In this document: positions 27,966 to 39,385 of the stretch, in pieces
How positions within the stretch are numbered: the first letter of the stretch is position 1
How the letters are laid out: each line of letters starts with the position of its first letter
Assembly (NCBI GenBank): GCA_016793325.1
Contig: JAEUKI010000052.1
Span: 496,001-560,000, forward strand
Direction: 5' to 3'
Length of the DNA stretch: 64,000 nucleotides
Source: Myxococcales bacterium
GTDB taxonomy: Bacteria; Myxococcota_A; Polyangia; Polyangiales; Ga0077539
Notes under the pieces: generated by a model
What the model was told of the DNA's origin: nothing
What the model saw: only the letters and a program-made list of their open reading frames with translations
Database searches by the model: none
Made by a program: the position numbers and the translations under genes

Positions 27966-29110
27966 TGTCCACGGCGGACAGTCGGGACGACGACGGGCTG
28001 CGGCTCCTCTATCGCCATCGGCGCACAGGCGCGATGGGGAACGCTGTAAGGAAATTGCCTGACAGATCGACGCTCGATTTCTTTCGACGCGGCCTCGAGA
28101 TCGCGCGCAGCGCCTACGCGGCTGGCGGCGAAGACGAAGTGTACGCGCGCGTCGACGAGCTCGCGGGGCAGTACGTCTACGGCCTCTCGAGCTTCTTTGC
28201 GAAGCAAGCCGCGGGGACGCAGGTCCCTGGCACGGACGACGAGCTCTACGAGATGCTCCTCGAGGACCTGTACGTCGAGGCGTCTGGCGACGCGCGGCGA
28301 CAGTATATTCGCTTGGACAACGGCGCGCTGCGCGTGCGCACCGACGACGACGAAGTCGAGCTCGCGTACGCGCTCGTCCCCGCGTCGGTCCTTCGGGACG
28401 AGCCGGACCGATGGGCGTGGTGGATGCACACGGATTCAAGTTTGCCCGACGCGATCGGCGACGGGGCGTACGAGCCGGCGTTCGAGTGCGAATTCGCGAC
28501 GCTCGACGGGCAGCTCGACGACGGTCGCGGCGGGCCTCGCACGTGGGCGGTGTTTCTCACGAGCTACGACGGCTCGAGCTTCGGGCTTCCGCGGCCGGTG
28601 GTGATCCGCGGAGCGCGCATGGACACGATTGGCGCTGTGATGCGCGGAACGATTCCCGTGACCGAGGGCGCTCGCCGATGGCCGTTCGAGCTGCGCTTGC
28701 TTCGCGCGATGATCGCGCCGGACGAGGGCGACCTTCGTGCTGCGCTCGCACGATGTGCGGAGTTTCCGGTGTCGGCGCTCGGGGGCCGGATCACGCCGAG
28801 CGGCGGCGACGCGAATCCAGAGGACGCGCTGCGCGACTACCTCGACGCCGTGCCGGGCTGGATCGAGCACGGCGAGGAGCTGCGCGCGTTTCGATCGTCG
28901 CTCACCGCGGAGCAACGCGCCGCGCGGGGCCAGGTGACCGTGCTCGATGTCGGCGCGCATCACGCGCTGTTTTGCCGGTCCGGAAGCAGCCGCTACTTCG
29001 ACCAGTGGGTGTTCTTCGACGATCTGTGGGCGAGCGCCCATCGCGCGCTGGCAGACGCGCTGTTCGTGTACGCGCAGAGCTGGGATCCGCTGCGCGCGAC
29101 ACGACGCTGA
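27965..29110 (+). CDS. Unknown protein, coupled to the ceramidase-like gene
   Basis: A 381-residue protein whose ATG at 27965 overlaps the preceding stop by one base (TGATG) and which has a strong GGAGGAGG just upstream, so translational coupling is likely. It has no signal peptide. The composition is mixed, with many Asp, Arg, Trp and Tyr residues and an acidic region around residues 95-135. No domain was recognised. Its cytoplasmic nature contrasts with the exported upstream partner. A role in the same process is suggested only by the coupling. Confidence 0.72.
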   Translation: MSTADSRDDDGLRLLYRHRRTGAMGNAVRKLPDRSTLDFFRRGLEIARSAYAAGGEDEVYARVDELAGQYVYGLSSFFAKQAAGTQVPGTDDELYEMLLEDLYVEASGDARRQYIRLDNGALRVRTDDDEVELAYALVPASVLRDEPDRWAWWMHTDSSLPDAIGDGAYEPAFECEFATLDGQLDDGRGGPRTWAVFLTSYDGSSFGLPRPVVIRGARMDTIGAVMRGTIPVTEGARRWPFELRLLRAMIAPDEGDLRAALARCAEFPVSALGGRITPSGGDANPEDALRDYLDAVPGWIEHGEELRAFRSSLTAEQRAARGQVTVLDVGAHHALFCRSGSSRYFDQWVFFDDLWASAHRALADALFVYAQSWDPLRATRR

Positions 29111-29202
29111 CGATTGCGTGGGAACCGCGGGGGACTGGGACCGCGCCGGCGAGCGACAGAATCTTTCTTTTGTCGACTGAGGTCCGCGACGCAGACGCTT
29201 GG

Positions 29203-29228
29203 GTAGACGGAATGGTTCTTCTGTCTAC
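29203..29228 (+). promoter_or_regulatory. Inverted repeat upstream of the small gene before lon
   Basis: GTAGACGGAA (29203-29212) and TTCTGTCTAC (29219-29228) form a 10 bp stem with one mismatch and a 6-base loop. It lies about 90 bases before the GTG of the small gene and has no T tract. It could be an operator or a leader hairpin. Confidence 0.35.
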
Positions 29229-29320
29229 TCGGGGCTGGCTCTGTCGTGTCCCCGGGTTCGTCGCCAGAAATTCAGGCCTCTCGCCATCGACGTTGTACGG
29301 CCGAACGGAAGGAGGCCTCC

Positions 29321-29626
29321 GTGTCCCTCTACAACCTCGACTGGTCCGACGACGACGATCAGCAACCCGCGACGCCCGACCCGACGTTCGATTGGAACGC
29401 CGCGTCCCTCGTCGCGCAGTACCTGGTTCTTTCGTCGTCCGCGCCGCAAGCGGTGGACGGAGCCACGAGCGCATCGTCGCGCGTCACGCTCGCAAAGGCG
29501 CTGAGCGCGAAGGCGAGGGCGCGTCGAGCGCAGCGAAGGCCCGTCGTGCGCGCGCCCGATCGATCGCTGCCGCGAGAAGAGCGCGCGAGAGCGTGCGTCG
29601 CGCCGAGGCCGCCGCCTTCGTGCTGA
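29321..29626 (+). CDS. Small unknown protein upstream of lon
   Basis: A 101-residue protein starting at a GTG at 29321, with an AAGGAGG Shine-Dalgarno sequence 5 bases upstream, the strongest evidence that it is real. The first 20 residues are acidic (Asp-Trp-Ser-Asp-Asp-Asp-Asp), the middle is neutral, and the C-terminal half is very Arg-rich and basic. There is no signal peptide. The dipolar acidic/basic layout suggests a nucleic-acid or protein binder, but nothing more can be said. It ends about 75 bases before lon and may be cotranscribed with it. Confidence 0.55.
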   Translation: MSLYNLDWSDDDDQQPATPDPTFDWNAASLVAQYLVLSSSAPQAVDGATSASSRVTLAKALSAKARARRAQRRPVVRAPDRSLPREERARACVAPRPPPSC

Positions 29627-29701
29627 GGTGCAAATCGCAACGGGTCCGAATGGACGAACGCACCCAAACCCACTACACCGACGCACGAGTTCAGAGCACT
29701 G

Positions 29702-32176
<2,475 letters not shown>

Positions 32177-32213
32177 CGACACGAATCGTGTGTTACATCC
32201 GCGGGCATCTACC

Positions 32214-32285
32214 GGGCGGGTAGCTCAGCGGTAGAGCGGCGCCTTTACACGGCGTTGGTCGCAGGTTCGATCCCTGTCCCGCCCA
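32214..32285 (+). tRNA. tRNA-Val (UAC)
   Basis: A 72-base cloverleaf: acceptor stem GGGCGGG with CCCGCCC, D stem GCTC/GAGC, anticodon stem GCGCC/GGCGT and loop TTTACAC with anticodon TAC (valine, codon GUA), and T stem GCAGG/CCTGT with loop TTCGATC. The discriminator is A at 32285. CCA is not encoded. It lies 37 bases after the lon stop, and no terminator T run separates them. Confidence 0.95.
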
Positions 32286-32403
32286 CTGTGACGTACGAGC
32301 GAGCCCTTCGCGAGGCCGCAGCGTGCATCGGCCCAACGGGGGGCCCGAAGCACAATTTCGGACAACCGACCGCGCGAGCAGCAAGTGTCGATACCATTGG
32401 CGG

Positions 32404-33342
32404 GTGACACGGTTCGCTCGTTCGTTCGTTCTCTCGCACGCGACGCTCGTCGCGATCGCTGTGCTGTCCAGCCGCTGCGGCGCACCGGACCCGCGGTGCA
32501 TTCCCAACGAGCAGCGCGCCTGCGCGTGCCCTGGCGGACGCAGCGGGGTCCAGCAGTGCGCGGCAAGCGGCGCGAGCTTTTCGAGCTGCGATTGTCCGAG
32601 CGCAGCGGACGCGATGGCGTCGGACGCGTCGATCGACGCTGCGAGCGCGCCGCCGGACAGCGCTTTGATCGACAGCGCCGTTGTCGACAGCGCGGAGGTG
32701 CGCGTCGACGTCAGAGTTCCGATCGACAGCCCGAGCGGGCTCGTGGAGTGCCGATCGTTGCCTCCATCGTTGCCGGCCGGATGGCGACGCGGCGGTCCGA
32801 CGCAGTTCTCCGAGGTGCCCTGGACGGCGATCGCTGGGACGTTCTGGAACCCGTTTCCCAACAGCGGCGGCCTCGGCATCATCGCGACCTCCGACGGCGA
32901 GTACATCTCGATCGAGTTCACGACGCCCACCGACGTCGCTGAGTGGAACATGCGCTCGCCGGGGAAGACCGTTTCGTGGCACCCGTCGCAAGTCGCGGGC
33001 GAGGCGAGGCTCGTCTACGTCGGACTCAGCGCGTGCCCTGGGGACTTTCGCATTCCGCCGAGCGACAGCGTCGCGCCGACCAACGACCCGACCTTCGCGC
33101 GCGGCTGTCGCAGCCACCGCCGACTCGGCACCAACGCCAACATGCCAATGGCGCACCTCTCGTACCAGATCGGCGAAGGCCCCTCGGACGAGACGGTCTG
33201 CCGGCTCGCGCCAGGCCGTCGGTACTATCTCAACTACATCCGCGCTGATTTGTCGGACAACGCGATCGGAGCGCCCGCTGAGGAAGCGCGCTGCCAGCTT
33301 CGAACGCTCTCGCGCTGCGGCGTCGATATGCGCGTGGAGTGA
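32404..33342 (+). CDS. Lipoprotein with Asp/Ser-rich spacer, unknown function
   Basis: A 312-residue lipoprotein. A GTG at 32404 is preferred because it opens a signal peptide ending in Leu-Ser-Ser-Arg-Cys; the longer ATG at 32323 would add a hydrophilic leader. After the Cys come six cysteines in 45 residues, then an Asp/Ala/Ser spacer with repeated Asp-Ser-Ala units. A globular part of about 190 residues with several Trp residues and three later cysteines follows. No family was recognised. It follows the tRNA and precedes a methyltransferase on the same strand. Confidence 0.72.
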   Translation: MTRFARSFVLSHATLVAIAVLSSRCGAPDPRCIPNEQRACACPGGRSGVQQCAASGASFSSCDCPSAADAMASDASIDAASAPPDSALIDSAVVDSAEVRVDVRVPIDSPSGLVECRSLPPSLPAGWRRGGPTQFSEVPWTAIAGTFWNPFPNSGGLGIIATSDGEYISIEFTTPTDVAEWNMRSPGKTVSWHPSQVAGEARLVYVGLSACPGDFRIPPSDSVAPTNDPTFARGCRSHRRLGTNANMPMAHLSYQIGEGPSDETVCRLAPGRRYYLNYIRADLSDNAIGAPAEEARCQLRTLSRCGVDMRVE

Positions 33343-33430
33343 TCGTTTTCGCGGCGCCGAGCCGGTCGCCGCCACGACCGTCGCGCGCCGTGTCCTCTGC
33401 GTTGCTTCGCGCGTATGCTTGCGCCCGCTT

Positions 33431-34159
33431 ATGCAAGAACAGCAACGTCCTCCGCGGCGCCGCGGACCCGACCTCCAAGCGCAGAAGACCTACGGGATCT
33501 CGGCCATGCGCCGCATCGTTCGATCGCTCCCGCCGATCGAGCGCGCGTACGCGACGATTCGCTTCACGATCATGCGGTCGAAGCTCCTCACGCTGATCGA
33601 CCTGCTCCTGCCGATCGAGGGGCGGATCCTCGATGTCGGCTGCGGATTCGGGCTCTTTGCTTCGTACTTCGGGCTCTCGGCGCCGGGCCGCTCGATCCTC
33701 GGCGTCGACCCCAACGGTCGTCGCGTCGGGATCGCGCGCAACGTCGCCCGCGAGCTCGGGCTCGAGCAGCACGAGTTTATCGAAGGGTACGCCGAGGACC
33801 CGCGGATTCAGGGGCCGTTCGACGGGATCTACTTGCTCGACGTGCTCCATCACGTTCCGTCGGCCAAGCAGCAGGGCCTGCTCGAGCACTTGACCAGCTT
33901 GCTCACGCCGCACGGCGTGCTCGTGATCAAAGACGTGACGACCGAGCCGTGGCTCGAGCTGAAGTTCACCGAGGTCCTCGACCGCGTGATGGTGGGCTTC
34001 GACGAAGAGCTCACGTATCGGCACCACAGCGAGTGGGCGAGGCGCCTGTACGACCTCGGGTTCAGCGTGCGTGCGGTCCGCGTTCCCGATGCGCTGCCGT
34101 ACCCCCACGTGATCGTGGTGGGGCAGCGCACCGGCGAGCCCCGGCCACAGACTCCGTAG
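33431..34159 (+). CDS. SAM-dependent class I methyltransferase
   Basis: A 242-residue Rossmann-fold methyltransferase, probably cytoplasmic. Motif I is Asp68-Val-Gly-Cys-Gly-Phe-Gly74. An acidic residue ends strand 2 (Gly-Val-Asp-Pro-Asn), and motif IV reads Tyr-Leu-Leu-Asp-Val-Leu-His-His. The lead-in with Arg-Phe-x-x-Met-Arg-Ser and the C-terminal His/Arg-rich region resemble enzymes acting on small molecules or lipids, but the substrate is not predictable. The ATG at 33431 is the first in-frame start with gene-like composition; upstream open frame overlaps the lipoprotein. It is 75 bases before a secreted propeller gene. Confidence 0.82.
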   Translation: MQEQQRPPRRRGPDLQAQKTYGISAMRRIVRSLPPIERAYATIRFTIMRSKLLTLIDLLLPIEGRILDVGCGFGLFASYFGLSAPGRSILGVDPNGRRVGIARNVARELGLEQHEFIEGYAEDPRIQGPFDGIYLLDVLHHVPSAKQQGLLEHLTSLLTPHGVLVIKDVTTEPWLELKFTEVLDRVMVGFDEELTYRHHSEWARRLYDLGFSVRAVRVPDALPYPHVIVVGQRTGEPRPQTP

Positions 34160-34234
34160 GCGCGTTTGTCGCTGTGGGGGTTACTTGCGCAATCCGTGGA
34201 AGTTATGGCATCGCCACCGGCGTTGGAGCTCCCA

Positions 34235-35329
34235 ATGAAACGCCGCACCGCCTTCGTTGCCTCGTGTTTCCTTGCGTCTTCGGTGGTCGCGGCGCCGTTC
34301 GTGGCGCTCGACGCAGCGGTTCCGCCTCTGAGCATTCAGCAGATGGTGCCGACGGGCTCGATGCCGAAGGGCGTCATTCGCTCACCGGACGGCCGAACGC
34401 TGTACGTCGCGAACTACGGGCAGCTCGACCGAGGCAACCTCGGCATCTACGACGCGACTACGCTCGCGCGCACGCGGGTGATCGACGTCCCTGGCATCAT
34501 CGTCGAGAGCGCGATTTCGCCGGACGGACGGACGCTGTACGTCTCGAATTTTCGCCGAAACAGCGTCCAGTACCTCGACCTCGCCTCCGGACGCATCACG
34601 CGCGAGGTCAACACCGGACGGCACCCGAAGATCCTCGTCGTGAGTCACGACGGTCGCCGGCTCTTCGCCGCGAACTGGGCCTCGCGTGACGTCTCGGAGA
34701 TCGACGTCGCGACGGGAACGGTCACGCGCACGCTCGCCGCCGGCGACAACCCTCGCGGCATGGCCATCACCCGCAGCGGTCGTCTGTACATCGCCAACTC
34801 CACGAGCGACGACATCCACGTGTACGAGGGCGCGAACATGACCCTCGCGCGAAGGCTCCAGCGCGTCTGTCGCATCCCGCGGCACATCACGCTCGCGCCG
34901 GACGACTCCAAGCTCTACATCTCGTGCCTCGGCGCGGCGGTGCTCGCGGTGATGGACACGAGCAACGACCGCATCATTCGACGCATCCGCACCGAGTCCG
35001 GCCCGAAGGCCAACGACGTCTCTCCAGACGGTCGCTACGTCGCGACGGCGGACTACAACGCGTCGGGCGTCACCGTGATCGACACGACCGACTGGAGCGC
35101 GCGTTCGATCGAGATTCCGCTGATGAATCGCGCGAGCGGCCTCGTGTTCGCAGCGTCCGGGCTGCGCGTGATCGTCACTGGGTGGTTCGACGATCACTTG
35201 TTCACGGTGGGCGTCGCAGGCGCGGCGCCCGGGCTCACGTTCGCGCGGCGAGACATCCAGCGGACGCAGCGCCAGCGCCGCGAATACGACTCGCGCTCGG
35301 GCGAGAGCATCGCGTCCACCGCGCACTGA
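34235..35329 (+). CDS. Secreted YVTN-type beta-propeller protein
   Basis: A 364-residue exported protein. The ATG at 34235, with GGAG 8 bases upstream, opens a signal peptide of about 28 residues; an ATG at 34166 is the alternative but gives no signal. The mature part is six or seven repeats of about 42 residues of the form Ser-Pro-Asp-Gly-Arg-x-Leu-Tyr-Val-x-Asn followed by a Gly-Asn/Asp turn and a strand, the YVTN/NHL propeller pattern. Such proteins bind partners or sugars in the periplasm. It ends 9 bases from the convergent gene. Confidence 0.82.
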   Translation: MKRRTAFVASCFLASSVVAAPFVALDAAVPPLSIQQMVPTGSMPKGVIRSPDGRTLYVANYGQLDRGNLGIYDATTLARTRVIDVPGIIVESAISPDGRTLYVSNFRRNSVQYLDLASGRITREVNTGRHPKILVVSHDGRRLFAANWASRDVSEIDVATGTVTRTLAAGDNPRGMAITRSGRLYIANSTSDDIHVYEGANMTLARRLQRVCRIPRHITLAPDDSKLYISCLGAAVLAVMDTSNDRIIRRIRTESGPKANDVSPDGRYVATADYNASGVTVIDTTDWSARSIEIPLMNRASGLVFAASGLRVIVTGWFDDHLFTVGVAGAAPGLTFARRDIQRTQRQRREYDSRSGESIASTAH

Positions 35330-35338
35330 GCTGCGCGT

Positions 35339-36076
35339 TCATGCGCCGCGGGCGAGGGCTTCGATGGCGCGCGAGACCGCCTCGGTGATCGTCTCGCACT
35401 GCGCGCGAAGGTCTTCGGTCGCCGCGAGGTTGTTTGTGTGTGCGCCCGCCGCGGCCACGCGCGTCGCGACCATCGCCATGTGCGCGACGGTTACCCTCGG
35501 GTTCGCCGCGGCGCTCGCGACCGTCGCGGCCGCGTTGGCCAGCTCGACCGCGGCCAACGACCCGCGGCGCGAGTCTTCTCGCGCGTAGCTCGCGGTGGGT
35601 GCTCCGTACGCTTCGGCCTCGTTTGCGGCGATCTCGGCCCACGCTTCCGCGGCGTCGTCGCGCGCGTTTGCAAACGCTCGGGCCGCGTCCGCTGCGCGCT
35701 GGCACTGCTCGGGTGTCGCGCGGCCGATCGCCCAATCGCGGGCGACGTCGAGCGCGGCGCGCGCAGGGTCGATGCTCGCTGTGCGTCGGTTCATGCGTCG
35801 CTCGACGACGGTCGCCGCGCACCACACGCCCAAGCGCGGGTCGATCATCGCGAGCGACCCGAGCAGCACGCGCGCGTCGGTCTTCGCGGCGCACCACCCT
35901 CGCAGTTGATCGACGAGCAGCGCGACGGCCGCTTCGGGCCAGTGCGCGATCCGCTCGAGCGAATACTGCACTTCGCCGGTGCTCGGGTCGGTCTGCTGCG
36001 CGACGAACTCTTCTCGATCGCTCGAGCTGAGCGCGTTTCGCGTGTGCAGAAACAGCCATTCGAACGAGCGATGCAT
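35339..36076 (-). CDS. Unknown helical protein, Ala-rich
   Basis: A 245-residue protein with no signal peptide. It begins with a short aromatic helix (Phe-Glu-Trp-Leu-Phe-Leu) and is very Ala-rich afterwards, with regular helical heptad-like spacing. A few Trp and Cys residues fall between residues 60 and 120. No domain was recognised; helical-repeat scaffold proteins are one possibility. It lies about 90 bases downstream of a hydrophobic Ala/Gly-rich protein on the same strand and may be expressed with it. Confidence 0.65.
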   Translation of the reverse strand: MHRSFEWLFLHTRNALSSSDREEFVAQQTDPSTGEVQYSLERIAHWPEAAVALLVDQLRGWCAAKTDARVLLGSLAMIDPRLGVWCAATVVERRMNRRTASIDPARAALDVARDWAIGRATPEQCQRAADAARAFANARDDAAEAWAEIAANEAEAYGAPTASYAREDSRRGSLAAVELANAAATVASAAANPRVTVAHMAMVATRVAAAGAHTNNLAATEDLRAQCETITEAVSRAIEALARGA

Positions 36077-36169
36077 CGTGGGTCCCGTCGCGCGTCGCCG
36101 CGGAGCGTGCAGGCTCTGCGCGTCTCGGTTGATTGTGTGTGCGCTTTTGATCGGGCCGCGCGCGGCGGG

Positions 36170-36928
36170 TTACGCGCGCTCGGCGCCCGAGGAGAGCGCG
36201 AGCGCACGCGCGCGAACGGTGCGGTCGAACGCGCGTCCCACGAGCGCGCTCGTCCCGGCCATCGTCACGATCGGCAGCACGATCGGCGCGCCCGCGATGG
36301 TGATCCCCGTGAACGCGACGGCCGCGCTCACGACGCCCGCCGCTGCGACGCCCGCGGCGCCCGCGACAGCGCCGCGGGACGCGCCGAGCAGCACGCGAAC
36401 GCCCGCGTCTCGCCCGGTGAGCGAGCCGCTGCGCACGCCGCGCCACGCGCCGATGGCCGCGAGACCGCCGTCGAGCACGGCGCCCGCGACGGCGCCCTGG
36501 AGCGCAGCGCGGCCGATGCCCTTCATCGCGGTCTTCGCGGTGCTGCGGGCGATGGCTCGCACGGTCTCTTCGCTCGCGCTCGCGGCGACCGCCCCGCCCG
36601 GCGCCACCGTGAGTTGAACGCCGTCTCGGCTGTGAACGACCACGCGCTGCGCCTCGGCGCGCACGACGGCGCCTTTGCGGGCGAGGGCGACGCCGACGGC
36701 CTTGCCGCCCTTCAAGAGCCCTTTCGCGATCACCTGCGCGGGCGCAGGCAAGATCGCGATCCCGAGGCGCTCGACGACCTCTGCGGTGAAGCCCGGTCCC
36801 GCGCCGAGCCTCGCCCCGTGCAGCGCCGCGCGCACCGCAGGAACGCCCGTCATCGCCACTCGCGCCGCGTCTCGCCCGAGCTTCGCCGCGCCGATCACCA
36901 GCCGCGTCACGCCTTCTCTCGCTGCCAT
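36170..36928 (-). CDS. Ala/Gly-rich membrane-associated protein of unknown function
   Basis: A 252-residue protein starting at the ATG at 36926-36928; a GTG/ATG form 30 bases longer is possible. It consists of long stretches of Ala, Gly and Val with basic residues between, and hydrophobic segments around residues 140-160 and 185-225 that could enter the membrane. Similar glycine-rich hydrophobic stretches occur in membrane-remodelling or effector proteins, but no motif was recognised. It is divergent from imuA, with 127 bases between the starts. Confidence 0.6.
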   Translation of the reverse strand: MAAREGVTRLVIGAAKLGRDAARVAMTGVPAVRAALHGARLGAGPGFTAEVVERLGIAILPAPAQVIAKGLLKGGKAVGVALARKGAVVRAEAQRVVVHSRDGVQLTVAPGGAVAASASEETVRAIARSTAKTAMKGIGRAALQGAVAGAVLDGGLAAIGAWRGVRSGSLTGRDAGVRVLLGASRGAVAGAAGVAAAGVVSAAVAFTGITIAGAPIVLPIVTMAGTSALVGRAFDRTVRARALALSSGAERA

Positions 36929-37055
36929 TGCTCTTCGGTCCTCGATTCGTTTTAGCACTCACCCCGCGGCTTCGCTGTCATTCTGTCACCTCGCGGGGAG
37001 CGCTGGTGTGCGCGCGGTCGCGCGTTCACCGTTGCGACACTGCACGTCGCTTCTC

Positions 37056-37805
37056 ATGACTCACGTCGCTCGCATCACCCGCGCTCGGCTCGCGCTCGAC
37101 GAGGCGCACCGCGCCGCGGGCCTCGCTCGCAAGCCGATCGAGCGCTCGCCGCGAGACACGCTGGTTTCGACGGGCGTTTCGCTGCTCGACGACGCGCTCG
37201 GCGGCGGGCTCTCTCGCGGGGCGCTCTACGCGCTCAGCGGCGAGGCCGGCTCGGGGCGCGCGAGCCTCGCGCTCTCGTGGCTGTTGCGGGCGACGCTCTT
37301 GTCGCGCGAGCCGGTGGCCTTCGTCGATGGCGCAGACGCGCTCGACCCCGAGAGCGTCCCCGAGGTGCTTCGACCGAGGATGCTCTGGGTCCGCGCGCGA
37401 AGCGGCCTCGAGGCCACCGCGTGCGCAGAGCAAGTGCTCGACGCGGGCGGCTTCGCGATGGTGTGCGTCTACCTCGTGGGCGCGTCGGGAGCGCTCGCGT
37501 CACGGTCGGCGCGCGAGGAGCACGGGCGCCCCGCGCGACAGATCGGCCCTGGTCACTGGGCGAGGATCGTTCAGCGCGCAGAGAGCGGCCGCGCGATCGC
37601 GCTCGCGGTCGTCGATCGCGACGACCCGCGCGCCCCAGGGCCGCTCGCGCGCGCCTCGTTTGTCGCGACGCGCGGGGCTCCTCGCTGGGGCCGCTCGGAC
37701 GTGCTCGACGCGGCCACCATCGAGCTCGGGCTCGCTCGCAATCGACAAGCCAACGCGCACAACGACGGCTACGCGCGCGCTTCGCTCGCGATCGACGTCT
37801 GGTGA
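37056..37805 (+). CDS. imuA: ImuA, RecA-like translesion synthesis factor
   Basis: ImuA-like protein (249 residues) of the mutagenic translesion-synthesis complex with ImuB and DnaE2. Its RecA-like fold shows in the layout: a Ser-Thr-Gly-Val-Ser-Leu-Leu-Asp start, a Gly-Gly-Gly-Leu turn, then the P-loop region and a Val-Asp-Gly-Ala-Asp strand. The P-loop is Gly62-Glu-Ala-Gly-Ser-Gly-Arg68-Ala-Ser70, with Arg in place of the Walker A lysine, so nucleotide use may be weak or altered. The ATG at 37056 is the first in the gene-like region. It is followed by imuB after 30 bases, an operon arrangement. Confidence 0.85.
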   Translation: MTHVARITRARLALDEAHRAAGLARKPIERSPRDTLVSTGVSLLDDALGGGLSRGALYALSGEAGSGRASLALSWLLRATLLSREPVAFVDGADALDPESVPEVLRPRMLWVRARSGLEATACAEQVLDAGGFAMVCVYLVGASGALASRSAREEHGRPARQIGPGHWARIVQRAESGRAIALAVVDRDDPRAPGPLARASFVATRGAPRWGRSDVLDAATIELGLARNRQANAHNDGYARASLAIDVW

Positions 37806-37835
37806 TCGCGCAGCGAGAGGAGCGCTGAACACACC

Positions 37836-39368
37836 GTGGAGACCAACGGCGCCCGAGACGACGACACGCGCGTCGCGTGCGCAGCGGTGATCGACCCTGC
37901 GTGGTGCGCGCTCGCGCGCCGCGAGCCTGCGGCCAAAGAGCAGTGCCTCGCGATCGCGAGCGACGACGGGGCGCGCGCGTTCGTGCTCGCGATGAGCGAG
38001 AGCGCCGCGCGAGCCGGGGTTCGACGCGGGCAGCGCGTCCATCGGGCCAAGGCGATCGCGCCGTCGTTGCTCGTGCGCGTCGAGGATCCGCACGCGCGCG
38101 CATCAGCGCGAGCGGCGCTCTACGACGCTGCGATGTCGCTCGCGCCCGCGATCGAGCCCGACGAAGACAGGGTGTTTCTCGACGCGCGCGGCGTGCGGGC
38201 GAGGCACGAGAGCGAGCGAGGGTTCGCCGCGGCCCTCTCGCGCGCTTGCGCGAAAATGGGCCTCCTCGTCGACGTCGCGATCGCCAGCGGAAAGCGCACC
38301 GCCCGAGCCCTCACGACAAACGGTCCGCTCGTCTCTCGCGCGCACGACGACGAGGGGCTCGTCTCTGTCGCTGAAGATGATGAAGACGCGCGCGCGAAGC
38401 TCGGCCCGAGGTCCATCGCCGCGCTCGGCCTCGCGCCGTCGCTCGTCGAGCAGCTCGAATGGATGGGGCTTCGTCGCGTCGCGGACCTCGCGAAGCTCGA
38501 TCCGGCAGAGCTCTCGCAGCGGCTCGGAGACGAAGCCGCGCAGGCGGTGCGGCTCGCGCGGGGCGAAGATCGCTCGCCCATCCTGCGAAAGAAGCCCGAG
38601 GATCGCTTCGAAGAGCGCGCGTCGTTCGAGTGGGAGATCGCCGAGTCCGAGCCGCTGCTCTTTCTCTGCAAGCGCTTGATGGCCAGCGGCCTCGCGCGGC
38701 TCGTGTGCCGCTCGCTCTCGTCGCGCGAGGCGAGGGTGAGCTTCGCGCTGCGCGGAGGGGGCTCGCACGAGCGCACGATCACCGTGGGAGCGCCGACGCG
38801 CGAGAGCGCTGTGTGGCTGAGGCTCTTGCGCGCGTCGCTCGAGGCCGCGCCGCCGCCGGACGCGGTCGTCGGGGCGCGCGTCGTGTGGACTCCGTGCGCG
38901 CCGCGCGCGATGCAGCTCGGGCTCTTCGACCCGCCGGGCCCTGCGCCCGAGCGCTGGTCGCTCGCGCTCGCGAGGATCGAGGCCACCGTGGGCGAAGGTC
39001 GCGTGGGCGCCGCGTGCGCGCCGAACACGCACCGGCCCGGAGAGCTCTCGCTCGCGCCCTTCGACCCGAGCGCTGCGCTCTCGCCCGCGAGCGTCGAGCT
39101 CGCGCGGATCGCCCTTGTTTTGCACGTATTTCGCCCGCCGAAGCGCGCGAAGGTCCGCTACGAACACGGCTCGATCACCGCGCTCGTGACCGACGGTCAC
39201 GCAGGTCGCGTCGTCCGTTGCGCGGGCCCCTATCGTCGCGCGGGCCACTGGTGGAGCGAGCCCTTCGCGCAAGACTCGTGGGACGTCGCGCTCGAAGACC
39301 AAACGCTGCTCCGCGTCGCGTACGACGGCCGCACCGGCGCATGGACCGTCGAAGGCCGCTACGAGTAA
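37836..39368 (+). CDS. imuB: ImuB, catalytically inactive Y-family polymerase homologue
   Basis: A 510-residue Y-family protein that acts as the hub of the ImuA-ImuB-DnaE2 mutasome. Starts at a GTG at 37836. The palm region reads Asp-Arg-Val-Phe-Leu-Asp-Ala-Arg-Gly where active polymerases carry the catalytic Asp-Glu pair, so it is probably inactive, as in other ImuB. A fingers/thumb region with a helix-hairpin-helix (Leu-Gly-Leu-Ala-Pro...Leu-Arg-Arg-Val-Ala-Asp-Leu) lies around 190-225. A beta-clamp binding motif Gln360-Leu-Gly-Leu-Phe-Asp365 is clear, so it can tether the complex to the replication clamp. The Shine-Dalgarno spacing is poor, suggesting coupling to imuA. Confidence 0.9.
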   Translation: METNGARDDDTRVACAAVIDPAWCALARREPAAKEQCLAIASDDGARAFVLAMSESAARAGVRRGQRVHRAKAIAPSLLVRVEDPHARASARAALYDAAMSLAPAIEPDEDRVFLDARGVRARHESERGFAAALSRACAKMGLLVDVAIASGKRTARALTTNGPLVSRAHDDEGLVSVAEDDEDARAKLGPRSIAALGLAPSLVEQLEWMGLRRVADLAKLDPAELSQRLGDEAAQAVRLARGEDRSPILRKKPEDRFEERASFEWEIAESEPLLFLCKRLMASGLARLVCRSLSSREARVSFALRGGGSHERTITVGAPTRESAVWLRLLRASLEAAPPPDAVVGARVVWTPCAPRAMQLGLFDPPGPAPERWSLALARIEATVGEGRVGAACAPNTHRPGELSLAPFDPSAALSPASVELARIALVLHVFRPPKRAKVRYEHGSITALVTDGHAGRVVRCAGPYRRAGHWWSEPFAQDSWDVALEDQTLLRVAYDGRTGAWTVEGRYE

Positions 39369-39385
39369 CCCCAGCAAATCACCTT

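Noticed and set aside
32245..33375. Minus-strand frame of about 376 codons covering the tRNA and a lipoprotein
   Set aside because: It overlaps a clear tRNA and a genuine lipoprotein on the plus strand.
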